DNA of 64,000 bases, taken from an uncultured Bacteroidia bacterium. GTDB taxonomy: Bacteria; Bacteroidota; Bacteroidia; Bacteroidales; F082. Made by a program: the position numbers and the translations under genes. Location: NCBI GenBank assembly GCA_902774365.1, contig CACYHX010000006.1, positions 1-64,000 of the forward strand, given 5' to 3'. Shown here one piece after another: positions 42,768-52,245 of this stretch (position 1 is its first letter; each line of letters begins with the position of its first letter). Below the pieces are notes generated by a model. It was not told the origin of the DNA, did not search any database, and saw nothing but the letters and a program-made list of their open reading frames with translations.

Positions 42768-44279
42768 ATGGACCAAAGAATTGCCATGAACCCCAATCGT
42801 CTGGTGCAGTACCTTCAGAAGCCTGCAGCAGAGTTCACTCGCGCCGACATCATCCGTTATTGCGAGGAAAACCAAATCGAATTCGTCAACTTCCACTATT
42901 GTGGCTGGGACGGCAAACTGAAGACCTTGAACTTCGTGATCCACAGCCTCGAACACCTCGAGAACATCCTCACCGCCGGTGAGCGCGTCGATGGCTCCAG
43001 CCTCTTCCCCTTCATCGAAGCCGGCAAGAGCGACCTCTATGTGGTGCCGAAGTACAAGACCGCCTTCCGCAACCCCTTCACCGAGACGCCCACCTTGGAC
43101 ATCCTCTGTTCGTTCTACAACCGCGACGGCGAGCCTTTCGAGAGCTCACCGGAGCACATCCTCCACAAGGCTCACGAAGTGTTCAAGAAGACCACGGGCT
43201 TGCAGATGGAGACCATGGGCGAGCTGGAATACTATATCATCGCCGATGACGAAGAGATCTACGAAGTGCCTGACCAGAAAGGTTATCACGAGAGTGCCCC
43301 TTTCAACAAGTTCACTGAATACCGCGTCGAAGCCATGCGCCTCATCGCACAGGCTGGTGGCTTGATTAAGTACGGTCACTCCGAAGTGGGCAACTTCACC
43401 AAAGACGGCAAAATCTACGAGCAGAATGAAATCGAGTTCCTGCCCACCAACATCGAAGACGCCGCCGACCAACTCGTGGTCGCCAAGTGGATCATGCGCC
43501 AGCTGGCCTACGAATACGGCGTCACCCTGACCTTCGCCCCGAAGATCACTGTGGGCAAGGCTGGAAGCGGCATGCACGTCCACTGCAAGTTCACGAAGGA
43601 CGGCAAGAGCGTCATGGTCAACAAGGGCGAACTCAGCGACTATGGCAAGAAGGCCATCGCCGGCTATATGGACGCTGGCACCTCATTGCCTGCCTTCGGC
43701 AACCCCAACCCGCTGTCGTTCCTGCGCTTGGTGCCTCATCAGGAAGCCCCGACTTCGTTGTGCTGGTCTTACAGCAACCGCAGCGCCTTGGTGCGCGTGC
43801 CGCTGGGCTGGATCAACAATGGCAAGGACATGTCGGCCAACGCCAACCCGCTGGAGAAGAAGTCGAACAAGGACTTCAGCGACAAGCAGACCTTCGAATG
43901 GCGTGCCTCCGACGGCTGCGCTGATATGTACCTGCTGATGGCCGCCCTCTGCGCCGCCGCACGTCACGGCTTCGAGATGCCCAACGCACTCGAAATCGCC
44001 GAAAAGACTTACGTCGGCCTCGGCGTCAACATCCACGACGACAAGAACAAGAAATTGCAGGAGTCGCTGGAACAACTGCCCGACAGCTGCGTGGCCGCCG
44101 CCAAGGAACTCGACAAGGACCGCGAGATCTACACCGCCAAGGGCGTGTTCTCCGACGCCATCGTCGACTACATGATTAAATACCTCACCAATTTCAATGA
44201 TGCCAACCTCCGCGCTGAATTAGGCAACGACAACGAGAAAATCATGAAACTGGTGAAGGAAAACATTCACGTCGGTTAA
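42768..44279 (+). CDS. glnA: Glutamine synthetase
   Basis: A 503-residue glutamine synthetase with a beta-grasp N-terminal domain (residues about 20-115) and catalytic domain. Recognisable are GELEYYI (metal-binding Glu), GKAGSGMHVHCKF (glutamate/ammonia site) and VPHQEAPTSLCWSYSNRSALVRVP (ATP-binding, NRSA). It condenses glutamate and ammonia using ATP, the main route of ammonia assimilation. The adenylylation-site tyrosine motif of enterobacterial enzymes was not seen. The long leader may hold regulation. Confidence 0.93.
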   Translation: MDQRIAMNPNRLVQYLQKPAAEFTRADIIRYCEENQIEFVNFHYCGWDGKLKTLNFVIHSLEHLENILTAGERVDGSSLFPFIEAGKSDLYVVPKYKTAFRNPFTETPTLDILCSFYNRDGEPFESSPEHILHKAHEVFKKTTGLQMETMGELEYYIIADDEEIYEVPDQKGYHESAPFNKFTEYRVEAMRLIAQAGGLIKYGHSEVGNFTKDGKIYEQNEIEFLPTNIEDAADQLVVAKWIMRQLAYEYGVTLTFAPKITVGKAGSGMHVHCKFTKDGKSVMVNKGELSDYGKKAIAGYMDAGTSLPAFGNPNPLSFLRLVPHQEAPTSLCWSYSNRSALVRVPLGWINNGKDMSANANPLEKKSNKDFSDKQTFEWRASDGCADMYLLMAALCAAARHGFEMPNALEIAEKTYVGLGVNIHDDKNKKLQESLEQLPDSCVAAAKELDKDREIYTAKGVFSDAIVDYMIKYLTNFNDANLRAELGNDNEKIMKLVKENIHVG

Positions 44280-44291
44280 AAAACATCATTG

Positions 44292-44317
44292 TAGAGACGT
44301 GGCACGCCGCGTCTCTA
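44292..44317. repeat. TAGAGACG palindrome after glnA
   Basis: TAGAGACG and CGTCTCTA close a 26-base imperfect palindrome between the glnA stop and the next ATG. It belongs to the same family as the perfect palindrome in vsr and may act as a terminator. Confidence 0.7.
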
Positions 44318-44321
44318 TAGA

Positions 44322-46184
44322 ATGAACAATGCCATGACAAAGGACAAGATATTCAGTTGGAGATTTTGCCTTTGTTGTGGCATTTTCATTTGGTTCCTCG
44401 TCAACCTGCTGCAGGGTATCTTCACCGAAATTCAGGAGGACGAGGCCTATTATGCCCTCTTTGGAGAACACCTCGCCTGGGGTTATTACGACCACCCACC
44501 CATGGTGGCACTGATGGCGTTTCTCAGCAGCATCCTATTCTCGGGAACCTTAGGCGTGAGGCTTTTCACGATTATCGCCTCGTGCTTTGCGTTGCTTGTG
44601 ATATGGTTGATTGCCATAGGCCAGCCTGCCGATTCCTCAACAGGCCAAAATCGCGGCGACCTTAACCCCAAAAGCATAGCGCTGTTCTTCATCGTCTCCT
44701 ACTCCATCGTGATGTTCAACATCTACGGCTTCGTCACCACACCTGATGTTGCGTTGATTATGTTTTCAGCCTTGTTCCTGTTTGTGTATCAACGCTACCT
44801 CAATGACAGCTCGTGGAAGAACGCTCTCGTCATGGGCACCATCATGGCCTTGATGGTTTACAGCAAATACCATGCATTCCTATTCTTAGGCTTGATTGTG
44901 CTTTCCAACCTCAAACTGCTGAAAGACGGCAAGTTCTGGGTAGCTTGCTTTTTGGCCTTGGCCCTGCTGACGCCGCATATCGTGTGGCAAGTCAGCAATG
45001 ACTTTCCGAGTTTCCGCTACCATCTTGCCGGACGCAACGAGGCGTTTCGCTGGAGTTATTTCTGGGAGTATCTGCCCAACCAACTGCTGATTTTCAATCC
45101 GTTTACGTTTGGGGCGGTAGTTTACGTGTTGATCAAAAGTAAGAAGACCAGCTTGCCGTGCATGTCATTCCGAGACCATCCGACCACAGATACACTCCCT
45201 CGTTCCTCGGTCGGTATGACATGGTCGGATGGGCGAAGAGAATCTATGCACGGCAAGCTGGTCTTTGAGCGAGGATTAAGGTTTATTTTGATTGGTTTCT
45301 TTTTCTTCTTCTGGCTGATGGCGTTCCGCGGACATGTGGAGCCACATTGGACCATCGTGTGCGTCATCCCAGCGGTGGTGTTGGTTTATCGCAGGGCCTT
45401 GATTGACGAGAAGTTAAGGAAATACATCAAGTGGTTCATTCTGCCCTCTCTCCTATTGGTGTTAGCCCTTAGGATTCTTTTGACGACCTCTCTTGCCGAC
45501 CGCTTCGGCTACCATGGCAAAGAAGCCTATTACCATGCCATCGAGCAGGTGGCTGGCGACTATCCCGTAGTGTTCCAAGGCTCGTTCCAGCAACCTGCCT
45601 TGTACCAATATTTCACAGGCAAGGAGAGCGCCGCGCTGAGGAGCTACTACGACCGTAAGACGCAATACGACCTTTGGCAATTCGACAAGGCTTGGATTGG
45701 AAATCCTGTTTTTGTCAGCTCGTCACTCCATAAATTTTCAAAAGAATACCAGGTCAATGGGGTTGCAATTAAAGGTTTTCTGTCCGAGCATTACCAGTCG
45801 GCCAACCGCTTGGTGACTTCGTTCCGCTTCACCAATGCCGATGAAGCCCGAACACCCGTTTTCCATCATGGCGACACCATCCAAGTGGATTTCTCCATCT
45901 ATAACCCTTATGGTCGCGACATTGATTTTCACCACCCTGAATTTGACCTATGTATCAAAGCGCAATACCTACTCTGTGATGCGTTCAACTATTGCTTCTA
46001 CAAGGACATCACTTTCATCCCGGCTTACGATTCCTACCAAGGGCATTTGTTTACCGTTGTCGACGATAGTATTAAAACGGGGAAGAACCTGTTTGCATTA
46101 GGTATTGGCGACGGCATTTCCTCCTTCGTGACGGAAGGAAGTCCAAAGGAAATCATTATCGAAGCCGTCAGTTCGACGCCCTGA
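44322..46184 (+). CDS. Glycosyltransferase family 39 (ArnT/PMT-like) membrane protein
   Basis: A 620-residue protein with about ten N-terminal membrane helices. EDEAYYALFGEHLAWGYYDH (about residues 39-58) carries the acidic motif of the first periplasmic loop in GT39/PMT_2 enzymes, which transfer sugars from polyprenyl-phosphate donors onto lipids or proteins. The C-terminal 200 residues form a soluble periplasmic domain. A palindromic insertion at 45144-45265 encodes about 40 residues in a loop between two helices without breaking the frame. The 3' end overlaps the convergent IPExxxVDY gene by 17 bases. Confidence 0.83.
   Translation: MNNAMTKDKIFSWRFCLCCGIFIWFLVNLLQGIFTEIQEDEAYYALFGEHLAWGYYDHPPMVALMAFLSSILFSGTLGVRLFTIIASCFALLVIWLIAIGQPADSSTGQNRGDLNPKSIALFFIVSYSIVMFNIYGFVTTPDVALIMFSALFLFVYQRYLNDSSWKNALVMGTIMALMVYSKYHAFLFLGLIVLSNLKLLKDGKFWVACFLALALLTPHIVWQVSNDFPSFRYHLAGRNEAFRWSYFWEYLPNQLLIFNPFTFGAVVYVLIKSKKTSLPCMSFRDHPTTDTLPRSSVGMTWSDGRRESMHGKLVFERGLRFILIGFFFFFWLMAFRGHVEPHWTIVCVIPAVVLVYRRALIDEKLRKYIKWFILPSLLLVLALRILLTTSLADRFGYHGKEAYYHAIEQVAGDYPVVFQGSFQQPALYQYFTGKESAALRSYYDRKTQYDLWQFDKAWIGNPVFVSSSLHKFSKEYQVNGVAIKGFLSEHYQSANRLVTSFRFTNADEARTPVFHHGDTIQVDFSIYNPYGRDIDFHHPEFDLCIKAQYLLCDAFNYCFYKDITFIPAYDSYQGHLFTVVDDSIKTGKNLFALGIGDGISSFVTEGSPKEIIIEAVSSTP
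45144..45265. repeat. 122-base nested inverted-repeat element inside the GT39 gene
   Basis: Perfect 20-base arms (AAGACCAGCTTGCCGTGCAT at 45144-45163 and its complement at 45246-45265) enclose a second perfect pair, CCATCCGACCA (45176-45186) and TGGTCGGATGG (45222-45232). The whole element is read through as protein. Confidence 0.92.
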
Positions 46185-46689
46185 GTTGGGCGAGAAAGGC
46201 TTCCTGTTCGCGCATCTCCTTGCGCACCTCGTTGATATTATTGAGTTTCTTCTTCTTGTCAATCATCCTCTGCTCGCAGTCGCCGATGGTCTCGAGCACC
46301 TGACGCATGGTCTTGTCCTTTTCAAGAAGAAAAGCATGGACGACACCTTCCGTTGCGCGGATGGACTGGATGAGGTGGAGGCGTCGCTCAGCGGTCAGGC
46401 TGTTTTGGATGAGGAAGAGATAGTCGAGGCGGGGGTTGAAGGAATAAAGCACTCTGTCCTTACGTACCAATGAGACCAAATTGTAGACATTATAGTTCTC
46501 ACCCGCCGTGTAATAGAAAAAGGAGAACTCGGCGCCTTCGAATTCAAGGTCGTCGTAACGCACCAGGTCGATAGACAGCTGCTTGTTGATGCTCCAAGCC
46601 AGCTTGTAGTCGGGCAAGCTCGTATTGATGCCGATGACGGTAGTGTCGTCAAACGACGCGATTTGTATTCTCTTGTCTTTGGGATTCAT
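46168..46689 (-). CDS. IPExxxVDY-family protein
   Basis: A 173-residue cytoplasmic protein with the family's layout: a beta-rich N-terminal half (LPDYKLAWSINKQLSIDLVR, FSFFYYTAGENYNVYNLV) and a helical C-terminus. Its position 15 bases after rnc in the acpP-fabF-rnc operon is the conserved context in Bacteroidota. The literal IPE motif is not evident. Function unknown. Confidence 0.78.
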   Translation of the reverse strand: MNPKDKRIQIASFDDTTVIGINTSLPDYKLAWSINKQLSIDLVRYDDLEFEGAEFSFFYYTAGENYNVYNLVSLVRKDRVLYSFNPRLDYLFLIQNSLTAERRLHLIQSIRATEGVVHAFLLEKDKTMRQVLETIGDCEQRMIDKKKKLNNINEVRKEMREQEAFLAQLRASN

Positions 46690-46704
46690 GCCGCAAAGAT
46701 AACA

Positions 46705-47433
46705 TTAATCTTTGAATAAAACCTGGCTAGTTTTTTCTGCGGCGAGTTGCTCGGCACCACGTATGGAGCGGTCCAAGGCGTCAGCATAGGCCTTGTCGTC
46801 GATGACAATCTGGACGTGATACATCTTTTTGTTGCCCGTGCCAATCTCCTCCAGCATCTTAAACTCAAGCTTTTTCTTGTTCTTTTGCGACCATTCCAGC
46901 AGTTTGCTTTTGTAGTTAACGTCGGTCTGCTGCAACTCGTCCAAGTCGATATGCACCTTGATGATGCGGTTGACAATGACGCTTTTCGCAAACTCGTAAC
47001 CACGGTCGAGATAGATGGCACCCATCAGAGCCTCAAAGGCATTGCCGCCAATGGATTTGAATCCTTGGCCCGAACTCTTGTCGGGGGCGTGGCGAATGTA
47101 ATCCTCGAAGCCAAGTTTTTGCGACAGTTTGTTGAGCGACGCACGGCTCACGATGCGCGAGCGCATCTCGGTAAGGAAACCCTCTGGCTGTGTGGGATAA
47201 GTATGAAACAGGAAGTCGGCCACGGCAGTACCCAAGACGGCATCGCCGAGGTATTCCATGCGCTCGTTGCTGACATGGTAGCTGCCCACCTTTTCGGCCG
47301 ACATGGACTTATGCGTGAACGCCACGCGATACAAGGCGATGTTTTTGGGATAGAAGCCAAAAATGTTGTGGATATACTCGTAAAGGTCCTTGTCTTGTGG
47401 GTCTTTGGGACCAAAAAGCGAGAAAAAGGCCAT
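46705..47433 (-). CDS. rnc: Ribonuclease III
   Basis: A 242-residue protein with an N-terminal RNase III domain (signature NERMEYLGDAVLGTAVADF with catalytic Asp, and GNAFEALMGAIYLDRGYEF with catalytic Glu) and a C-terminal double-stranded-RNA-binding domain from about residue 165. It processes rRNA precursors and other structured RNAs. It starts 1 base after fabF. Confidence 0.95.
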   Translation of the reverse strand: MAFFSLFGPKDPQDKDLYEYIHNIFGFYPKNIALYRVAFTHKSMSAEKVGSYHVSNERMEYLGDAVLGTAVADFLFHTYPTQPEGFLTEMRSRIVSRASLNKLSQKLGFEDYIRHAPDKSSGQGFKSIGGNAFEALMGAIYLDRGYEFAKSVIVNRIIKVHIDLDELQQTDVNYKSKLLEWSQKNKKKLEFKMLEEIGTGNKKMYHVQIVIDDKAYADALDRSIRGAEQLAAEKTSQVLFKD

Positions 47434-47434
47434 C

Positions 47435-48688
47435 TTAGGATTCGTATTTTTTGAAAATCAAGGTGGCGTTTTGTCCGCCAAAGCCGAAGGAGTTGCTCAG
47501 CGCATAGTGGATATCGCGCTTGCGGGCTTTGTTGAAGGTGAAGTCTAAACGGCTGTCGATGTTCGGGTCGTCGTCGAAGTGGTTGATGGTAGGCGGGATA
47601 ATGCCGTTCTTCAAGGCGAGCACGCTGGCGATGGCCTCCACTGCGCCAGCACCACCCAGCAGGTGGCCCGTCATCGACTTGGTGGAGTTGATGCTGATGT
47701 CGTAGGCATGTTCGCCAAACACCTTTTGGATGGCCAGCACTTCGGCCAAGTCGCCCATAGGTGTCGAAGTGCCGTGGGCGTTGATGTGGTCGATGACATC
47801 GGGGCTCAGTCCGCCATCCTTGAGGGCGCGTTGCATGCTGAGTACGCCGCCGTCGCCTTCGGGATGGGGGGCGGTGATGTGATAGGCATCGGCCGACTCG
47901 CCGCCGCCCACCACTTCGGCATAGATCTTGGCGCCACGCGCGATGGCGTGTTCGTATTCCTCAAGGACGAGACTACCTGCGCCTTCGCCCATGACGAAGC
48001 CGTCGCGGTTGAGGTCGAAGGGGCGTGAGGCCGTCAGCGGGTCGTCGTTACGTGTCGATAGGGCTTTCATGGCGTTGAAGCCACCGATACCAAGTTGTCC
48101 GATGGCAGCACCTGCGCCACCGGCAACAACAGCCTGGCATTTGCCGAGACGGATGTAGTTGAAGGCTTCGATGATGGCGTGCGTCGAAGAGGCACAGGCC
48201 GACACGGTGGCGAAGTTAGGGCCACGGAAGCCGTATTTGATGGAGACGACGCCACCCGGCATGTTGACAATCATCTTGGTGATGAGGAAGGGGCCGAAAC
48301 GTGGCGTGCCGTCGCCTTGCGCGTGTTCCATCACCTCATTATAAAGGTGGTTGACGCCGCCGATGCCCGAGGTCATCATGACACCGACCTCGTCCAAGTC
48401 GCAATTCTCGGCTGAGATGCCCGAGTCGGCGACAGCCTCGTCGGCGGCGATGAGGGCAAATTGGGCGAAGTGGTCGTACTTACGCACGTTCTTCTTCTCG
48501 AAATACTGCTCGGGGTCGTAGTCCTTCACCTCGCAGGCGAAGTGGGTCTTGTACAAAGCAGAATCGAAACGGGTAATCTCACCAGCACCGTTTTTTCCAT
48601 TCACCAATCCCTCCCAGAAATCCTTGACGGTGTTTCCTATGGGTGTGATGGCACCGAGGCCAGTAACGACTACGCGTTTCGATTCCAT
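47435..48688 (-). CDS. fabF: 3-oxoacyl-[acyl-carrier-protein] synthase II
   Basis: A 417-residue condensing enzyme of fatty acid synthesis. The active-site Cys is in VSACASSTHAIIEAF (near residue 165), with catalytic histidines in NAHGTSTPMGD and SMTGHLLGGAGA. It elongates acyl-ACP with malonyl-ACP. acpP lies directly upstream and rnc directly downstream. Confidence 0.96.
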   Translation of the reverse strand: MESKRVVVTGLGAITPIGNTVKDFWEGLVNGKNGAGEITRFDSALYKTHFACEVKDYDPEQYFEKKNVRKYDHFAQFALIAADEAVADSGISAENCDLDEVGVMMTSGIGGVNHLYNEVMEHAQGDGTPRFGPFLITKMIVNMPGGVVSIKYGFRGPNFATVSACASSTHAIIEAFNYIRLGKCQAVVAGGAGAAIGQLGIGGFNAMKALSTRNDDPLTASRPFDLNRDGFVMGEGAGSLVLEEYEHAIARGAKIYAEVVGGGESADAYHITAPHPEGDGGVLSMQRALKDGGLSPDVIDHINAHGTSTPMGDLAEVLAIQKVFGEHAYDISINSTKSMTGHLLGGAGAVEAIASVLALKNGIIPPTINHFDDDPNIDSRLDFTFNKARKRDIHYALSNSFGFGGQNATLIFKKYES

Positions 48689-48719
48689 GTAGTGTTTATT
48701 TGGTTAAAAATACTGAAAA

Positions 48720-48965
48720 TCAGTTGTTCTCAGCGCGCATCTTCTCGATGAGGCGAACCACGTCGCCCACGGTGACGATGCTTTCCTGTTGGTCGTCCGG
48801 GATGGAGAGGTTGAAGCTCTTTTCAAATTCCATCATCAACTCGACGGTGTCGAGAGAATCGGCGCCCAGGTCGTTGGTGAAACTGGCTTCCATAGTGACT
48901 TCTGACGGATCAACGCCAAGCTTTTCGGCAATGATCGGAACGATTTCATTCAAAATTTCTTGCAT
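48720..48965 (-). CDS. acpP: Acyl carrier protein
   Basis: An 81-residue acidic protein with the phosphopantetheine attachment site [15 protein letters not shown] (Ser near residue 38). It carries growing acyl chains for FabF and other enzymes. The first ATG at 48965 is chosen; an in-frame TTG 9 bases earlier is less likely. It is the first gene of the acpP-fabF-rnc operon. Confidence 0.96.
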   Translation of the reverse strand: MQEILNEIVPIIAEKLGVDPSEVTMEASFTNDLGADSLDTVELMMEFEKSFNLSIPDDQQESIVTVGDVVRLIEKMRAENN

Positions 48966-48998
48966 AGTTTTCAATTTTTAGGTGTTCGTAAAACGCCG

Positions 48999-49006
48999 CA
49001 AAGATA
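48999..49006 (-). promoter_or_regulatory. Promoter -7 element of the acpP operon
   Basis: The minus strand reads TATCTTTG, 33 bases upstream of the acpP ATG. Confidence 0.65.
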
Positions 49007-49203
49007 CACTTTATTTTATTTCAAAAAGCAAATATTTCTCAAAACATTGAGAATCAAGTGCTTAGTTTCCGTAAAAAGTGGGTCTTGCGACCAAATAATA
49101 CTCGTTTTCGGAAGCAAAGGTACGACTTTTTTTGATAACAACAGTTTTTTTTGTTTTTTTGGCGTTTTGGTAACAAAAACATCCTAGTTCAAGTTATTCT
49201 TTG

Positions 49204-49211
49204 TATCTTTA
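49204..49211 (+). promoter_or_regulatory. Weak promoter match upstream of polA
   Basis: TATCTTTA differs from TAnnTTTG at the last position and lies 19 bases upstream of the polA ATG. The 48966-49230 gap is AT-rich and otherwise shows no gene. Confidence 0.4.
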
Positions 49212-49230
49212 CACCTTCAATTACGCCCCT

Positions 49231-52125
49231 ATGGAAAACACAACGAAAAAACTCTTCCTTTTAGATGCCTACGCCTTGATTTACAGGGCTTTCTTTGCGA
49301 TGAGCAAAAACCCGCGCCTCAATTCGAAAGGTGTCAACACCTCGGCGGTGATGGGCTTCCTCAACTCATTATACGAAATCCTACAGAAAGAAAGACCCAC
49401 TCACATCGGCGTGGCCTTCGACGTGGCCGGCACCGCACAACGACAGGCCGAATACAGCGAATACAAGGCCAACCGCGAGAAGATGCCCGACGACCTCCGC
49501 GACGCCATACCTTATATAATAAGGCTCATCGAGGCTTTCAACATCCCCGTCTACGGCGTGGAAGGCTACGAGGCCGACGACGTCATCGGCACTCTGTCGA
49601 AAAAGGCGGAACAACAAGGCTTCACCACCTATATGATGACCCCCGACAAGGACTTCGGACAGTTGGTGACCGACAAAGTCTTGCTCTACAAGCCCGCTAA
49701 GTTCGGCGAACCAGCCCAGGTGTGGGGACCGAAGGAAGTGTGCGAACGCTACGGCATACAAGAGCCCAAACAACTCATCGACATCCTCGGCCTCTGGGGC
49801 GATGCCGCCGACAACATCCCGGGCATTCCAGGCATCGGCGAGAAGACGGCAGCGATACTGGTGGGCAAATACGGCAGTGTGGAAAACCTCATCGCACATG
49901 CCGACGAGCTGAAAGGTAAACAGAAGGAAAACGTCATCGAATTTGCAGAACAAGGACTGATGTCAAAAGCGCTGGCTACCATCAACCTGGATGTGCCCGT
50001 CGAGTTCAACGAAGAAGAACTGAAAGCCAAAGAGCCTAACGTACCAGCCTTGATGGCACTCTTTGAGGAACTGGAGTTCAGAACCTTCGCCAAACGGTTT
50101 TTGGAGGATTATAAGACGAAACAATCCACTTTGGACGGCCCTTCGACAAGCTCAGGGACCTTAGCTTCACCGTCATTGCGAGGAACGAAGCAATCCAGGG
50201 AAGCGATGGAAATACAAAGCCCCGATTTGTTTTCCAACCCTACTCCATCTGGCACCTTCGACCTCTTCCATCAAGGTGGCGAGAGCGAAACGGGTTTACT
50301 GGAGTTTTCCGACAAGGACTCGGCCAAGACAGTGAAACATGATTACAAGCTTGTGGAAACCGAAGAAGAAATCAAGGCGTTGGTAGAACTTTTATCCAAG
50401 CAAAAGCAATTCGTCTTCGACACCGAGACGACCAATATCGATGTGTATTCCGCCGAACTGGTGGGCGTTTCGTTTGCCATCAAGGCCCATGAGGCGTGGT
50501 ATCTTCCCATGCCCGCCGACCGCGAAGAATGTCAGAAAAAACTGGAGCTGCTACGACCTTTATTTGAAGACGAAAGCATCCTTAAGATTGGGCAAAACCT
50601 GAAATACGACATCTCTATGTTGGCGCAATACGGCATCAGCGTGAGAGGAAAGCTCTTCGACACCATGCTGGCGCATTACCTCATCGAACCCGAGCAACGC
50701 CACAACATGGACTACCTCGCCGAGGTCTACCTTAACTACATCACCATTCCCATCGAGGAATTGATTGGCAAAGGCCGTCAGCAAAAGACGATGCGCGAGG
50801 TGCCTGTGGAATTGGTCAAGGAATACGCCGCCGAGGATGCCGACATCACGCTGCAACTCTATGAGAAGCTGCTGCCCTTGCTGAAAGAGAACGGCGTGGA
50901 GAAGCTGTTCTATGAAATCGAAATGCCGCTTGTGCCCGTGCTCAGCCGTATGGAAGCCAACGGCGTGCGTATCGACACGGAGAACCTTCAGCAAATCAGC
51001 GAGGAGTTTGGCAGAGAAATTCATAAAATCGAAGAACAAATCTATGAGTTGGCTGGCGCACCTTTTAATATCGCCTCGCCGAAACAATTAGGAGAAGTTC
51101 TCTTCGAGAGACTGAAAATCGACGAGAAAGCCAAGAAGACCAAGACAGGACAATACGCCACAGGCGAAGACGTGTTGCAAAAGCTCCTGCACAAGCACCC
51201 TATCATCCAATTGATTTTGGACTACCGCTCGCTCACCAAGCTGAAGTCGACCTACCTCGATGCGCTGCCCGCACTGGTCAACCCGAAGGATGGCCTGATT
51301 CATACCTCCTACAACCAAGCCGTTACCGCCACGGGGCGCTTAAGTTCCAACAACCCCAACCTGCAGAACATCCCCGTGCGCACTGAGAAAGGCCGAGAGG
51401 TACGTCGCGCCTTCGTTCCCCGCAGCGAGGCCTATACCCTCTTGGCCGCAGATTACTCTCAAATCGAGTTGCGCATCATCGCCCATCTGAGCCAAGACCC
51501 CGCCATGGTCGCCGACTTCAACCTGGGCCACGACATCCATGCCGCCACGGCTGCCAAAGTGTTCCATGTGCCGATGGAACAAGTCACCAAGGAACAACGC
51601 AGTCGCGCCAAGGCGGTCAACTTCGGCATCATCTATGGCATGTCGGCCTTCGGTCTGGCCGAACGCATGGAGCTCTCGCGCAGCGAGGCCGCCGATATCA
51701 TCAAGAAATACTTCGATGAGTATGCGGGCATCAAGGAATACATGAACCGCAGCATCGCCCTGGCAAGAGAGCACGGCTATGCCGAGACCATACTGGGTCG
51801 CCGCCGTTACCTGCGCGACATCAACAGCGCCAACAGCGTGGTGCGTGGCTTTGCCGAACGCAACGCCATCAACGCGCCCATCCAAGGCAGCTCTGCCGAC
51901 ATGATCAAGATTGCCATGATCGGCATCCATCAAGAGATGGAACGGCTGAAGATGCAGTCCAAGATGATATTACAAGTCCACGACGAACTGGTTTTTGACG
52001 CTCATCTCGACGAGTTGGACACCTTGAAAGCCATCGTCAACGACAAGATGGTGAATGCTTTGCCGCTGTCGGTGCCGGTCATCGTGGAGATGAATACGGG
52101 CACGAATTGGTTGGAAGCGCACTGA
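49231..52125 (+). CDS. polA: DNA polymerase I
   Basis: A 964-residue polymerase. The N-terminal 5'-nuclease domain (residues about 7-295) has FDVAGTAQRQ and GYEADDVIGTL. The 3'-5' exonuclease domain (about 365-560) retains FDTETTNIDVY, LFDTMLAHYLI and YAAEDADI, so proofreading residues seem intact. The polymerase domain has DYSQIELRIIAHLSQD (motif A), SRAKAVNFGIIYGMS (motif B) and QVHDELVF (motif C). The linker between the first two domains contains two repeat-derived segments (PSTSSGT, then SLRGTKQS, about residues 303-322). Involved in repair and Okazaki-fragment maturation. Confidence 0.97.
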   Translation: MENTTKKLFLLDAYALIYRAFFAMSKNPRLNSKGVNTSAVMGFLNSLYEILQKERPTHIGVAFDVAGTAQRQAEYSEYKANREKMPDDLRDAIPYIIRLIEAFNIPVYGVEGYEADDVIGTLSKKAEQQGFTTYMMTPDKDFGQLVTDKVLLYKPAKFGEPAQVWGPKEVCERYGIQEPKQLIDILGLWGDAADNIPGIPGIGEKTAAILVGKYGSVENLIAHADELKGKQKENVIEFAEQGLMSKALATINLDVPVEFNEEELKAKEPNVPALMALFEELEFRTFAKRFLEDYKTKQSTLDGPSTSSGTLASPSLRGTKQSREAMEIQSPDLFSNPTPSGTFDLFHQGGESETGLLEFSDKDSAKTVKHDYKLVETEEEIKALVELLSKQKQFVFDTETTNIDVYSAELVGVSFAIKAHEAWYLPMPADREECQKKLELLRPLFEDESILKIGQNLKYDISMLAQYGISVRGKLFDTMLAHYLIEPEQRHNMDYLAEVYLNYITIPIEELIGKGRQQKTMREVPVELVKEYAAEDADITLQLYEKLLPLLKENGVEKLFYEIEMPLVPVLSRMEANGVRIDTENLQQISEEFGREIHKIEEQIYELAGAPFNIASPKQLGEVLFERLKIDEKAKKTKTGQYATGEDVLQKLLHKHPIIQLILDYRSLTKLKSTYLDALPALVNPKDGLIHTSYNQAVTATGRLSSNNPNLQNIPVRTEKGREVRRAFVPRSEAYTLLAADYSQIELRIIAHLSQDPAMVADFNLGHDIHAATAAKVFHVPMEQVTKEQRSRAKAVNFGIIYGMSAFGLAERMELSRSEAADIIKKYFDEYAGIKEYMNRSIALAREHGYAETILGRRRYLRDINSANSVVRGFAERNAINAPIQGSSADMIKIAMIGIHQEMERLKMQSKMILQVHDELVFDAHLDELDTLKAIVNDKMVNALPLSVPVIVEMNTGTNWLEAH
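50137..50196. repeat. Two different in-frame repeats inside polA
   Basis: At 50137-50163 is the CCCTTCGACAAGCTCAGGG repeat also found at 29362-29387. At 50171-50196 is CGTCATTGCGAGGAACGAAG with CAATCC, also found near 1170, 3453 and 28752. Both fall in the flexible linker of the polymerase. Confidence 0.85.
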
Positions 52126-52130
52126 TTCAA

Positions 52131-52158
52131 TTGACAATTGAGAATTGACAATTGAGAA
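52131..52158. repeat. 14-base tandem repeat after polA
   Basis: TTGACAATTGAGAA occurs twice in direct tandem. Being self-complementary in part (CAATTG), it can also fold. It lies 5 bases after the polA stop. Confidence 0.75.
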
Positions 52159-52221
52159 TTAACTACGTTGAAATTTTAATTCGGCGTTAGCCAATCTTCG
52201 ATTTGATAGTTGAAAATTGTG

Positions 52222-52229
52222 TAATTTTG
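52222..52229 (+). promoter_or_regulatory. Promoter -7 element for dnaG
   Basis: TAATTTTG fits TAnnTTTG and lies 16 bases upstream of the dnaG ATG. Confidence 0.55.
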
Positions 52230-52245
52230 CCGAAAATTTAATGCG

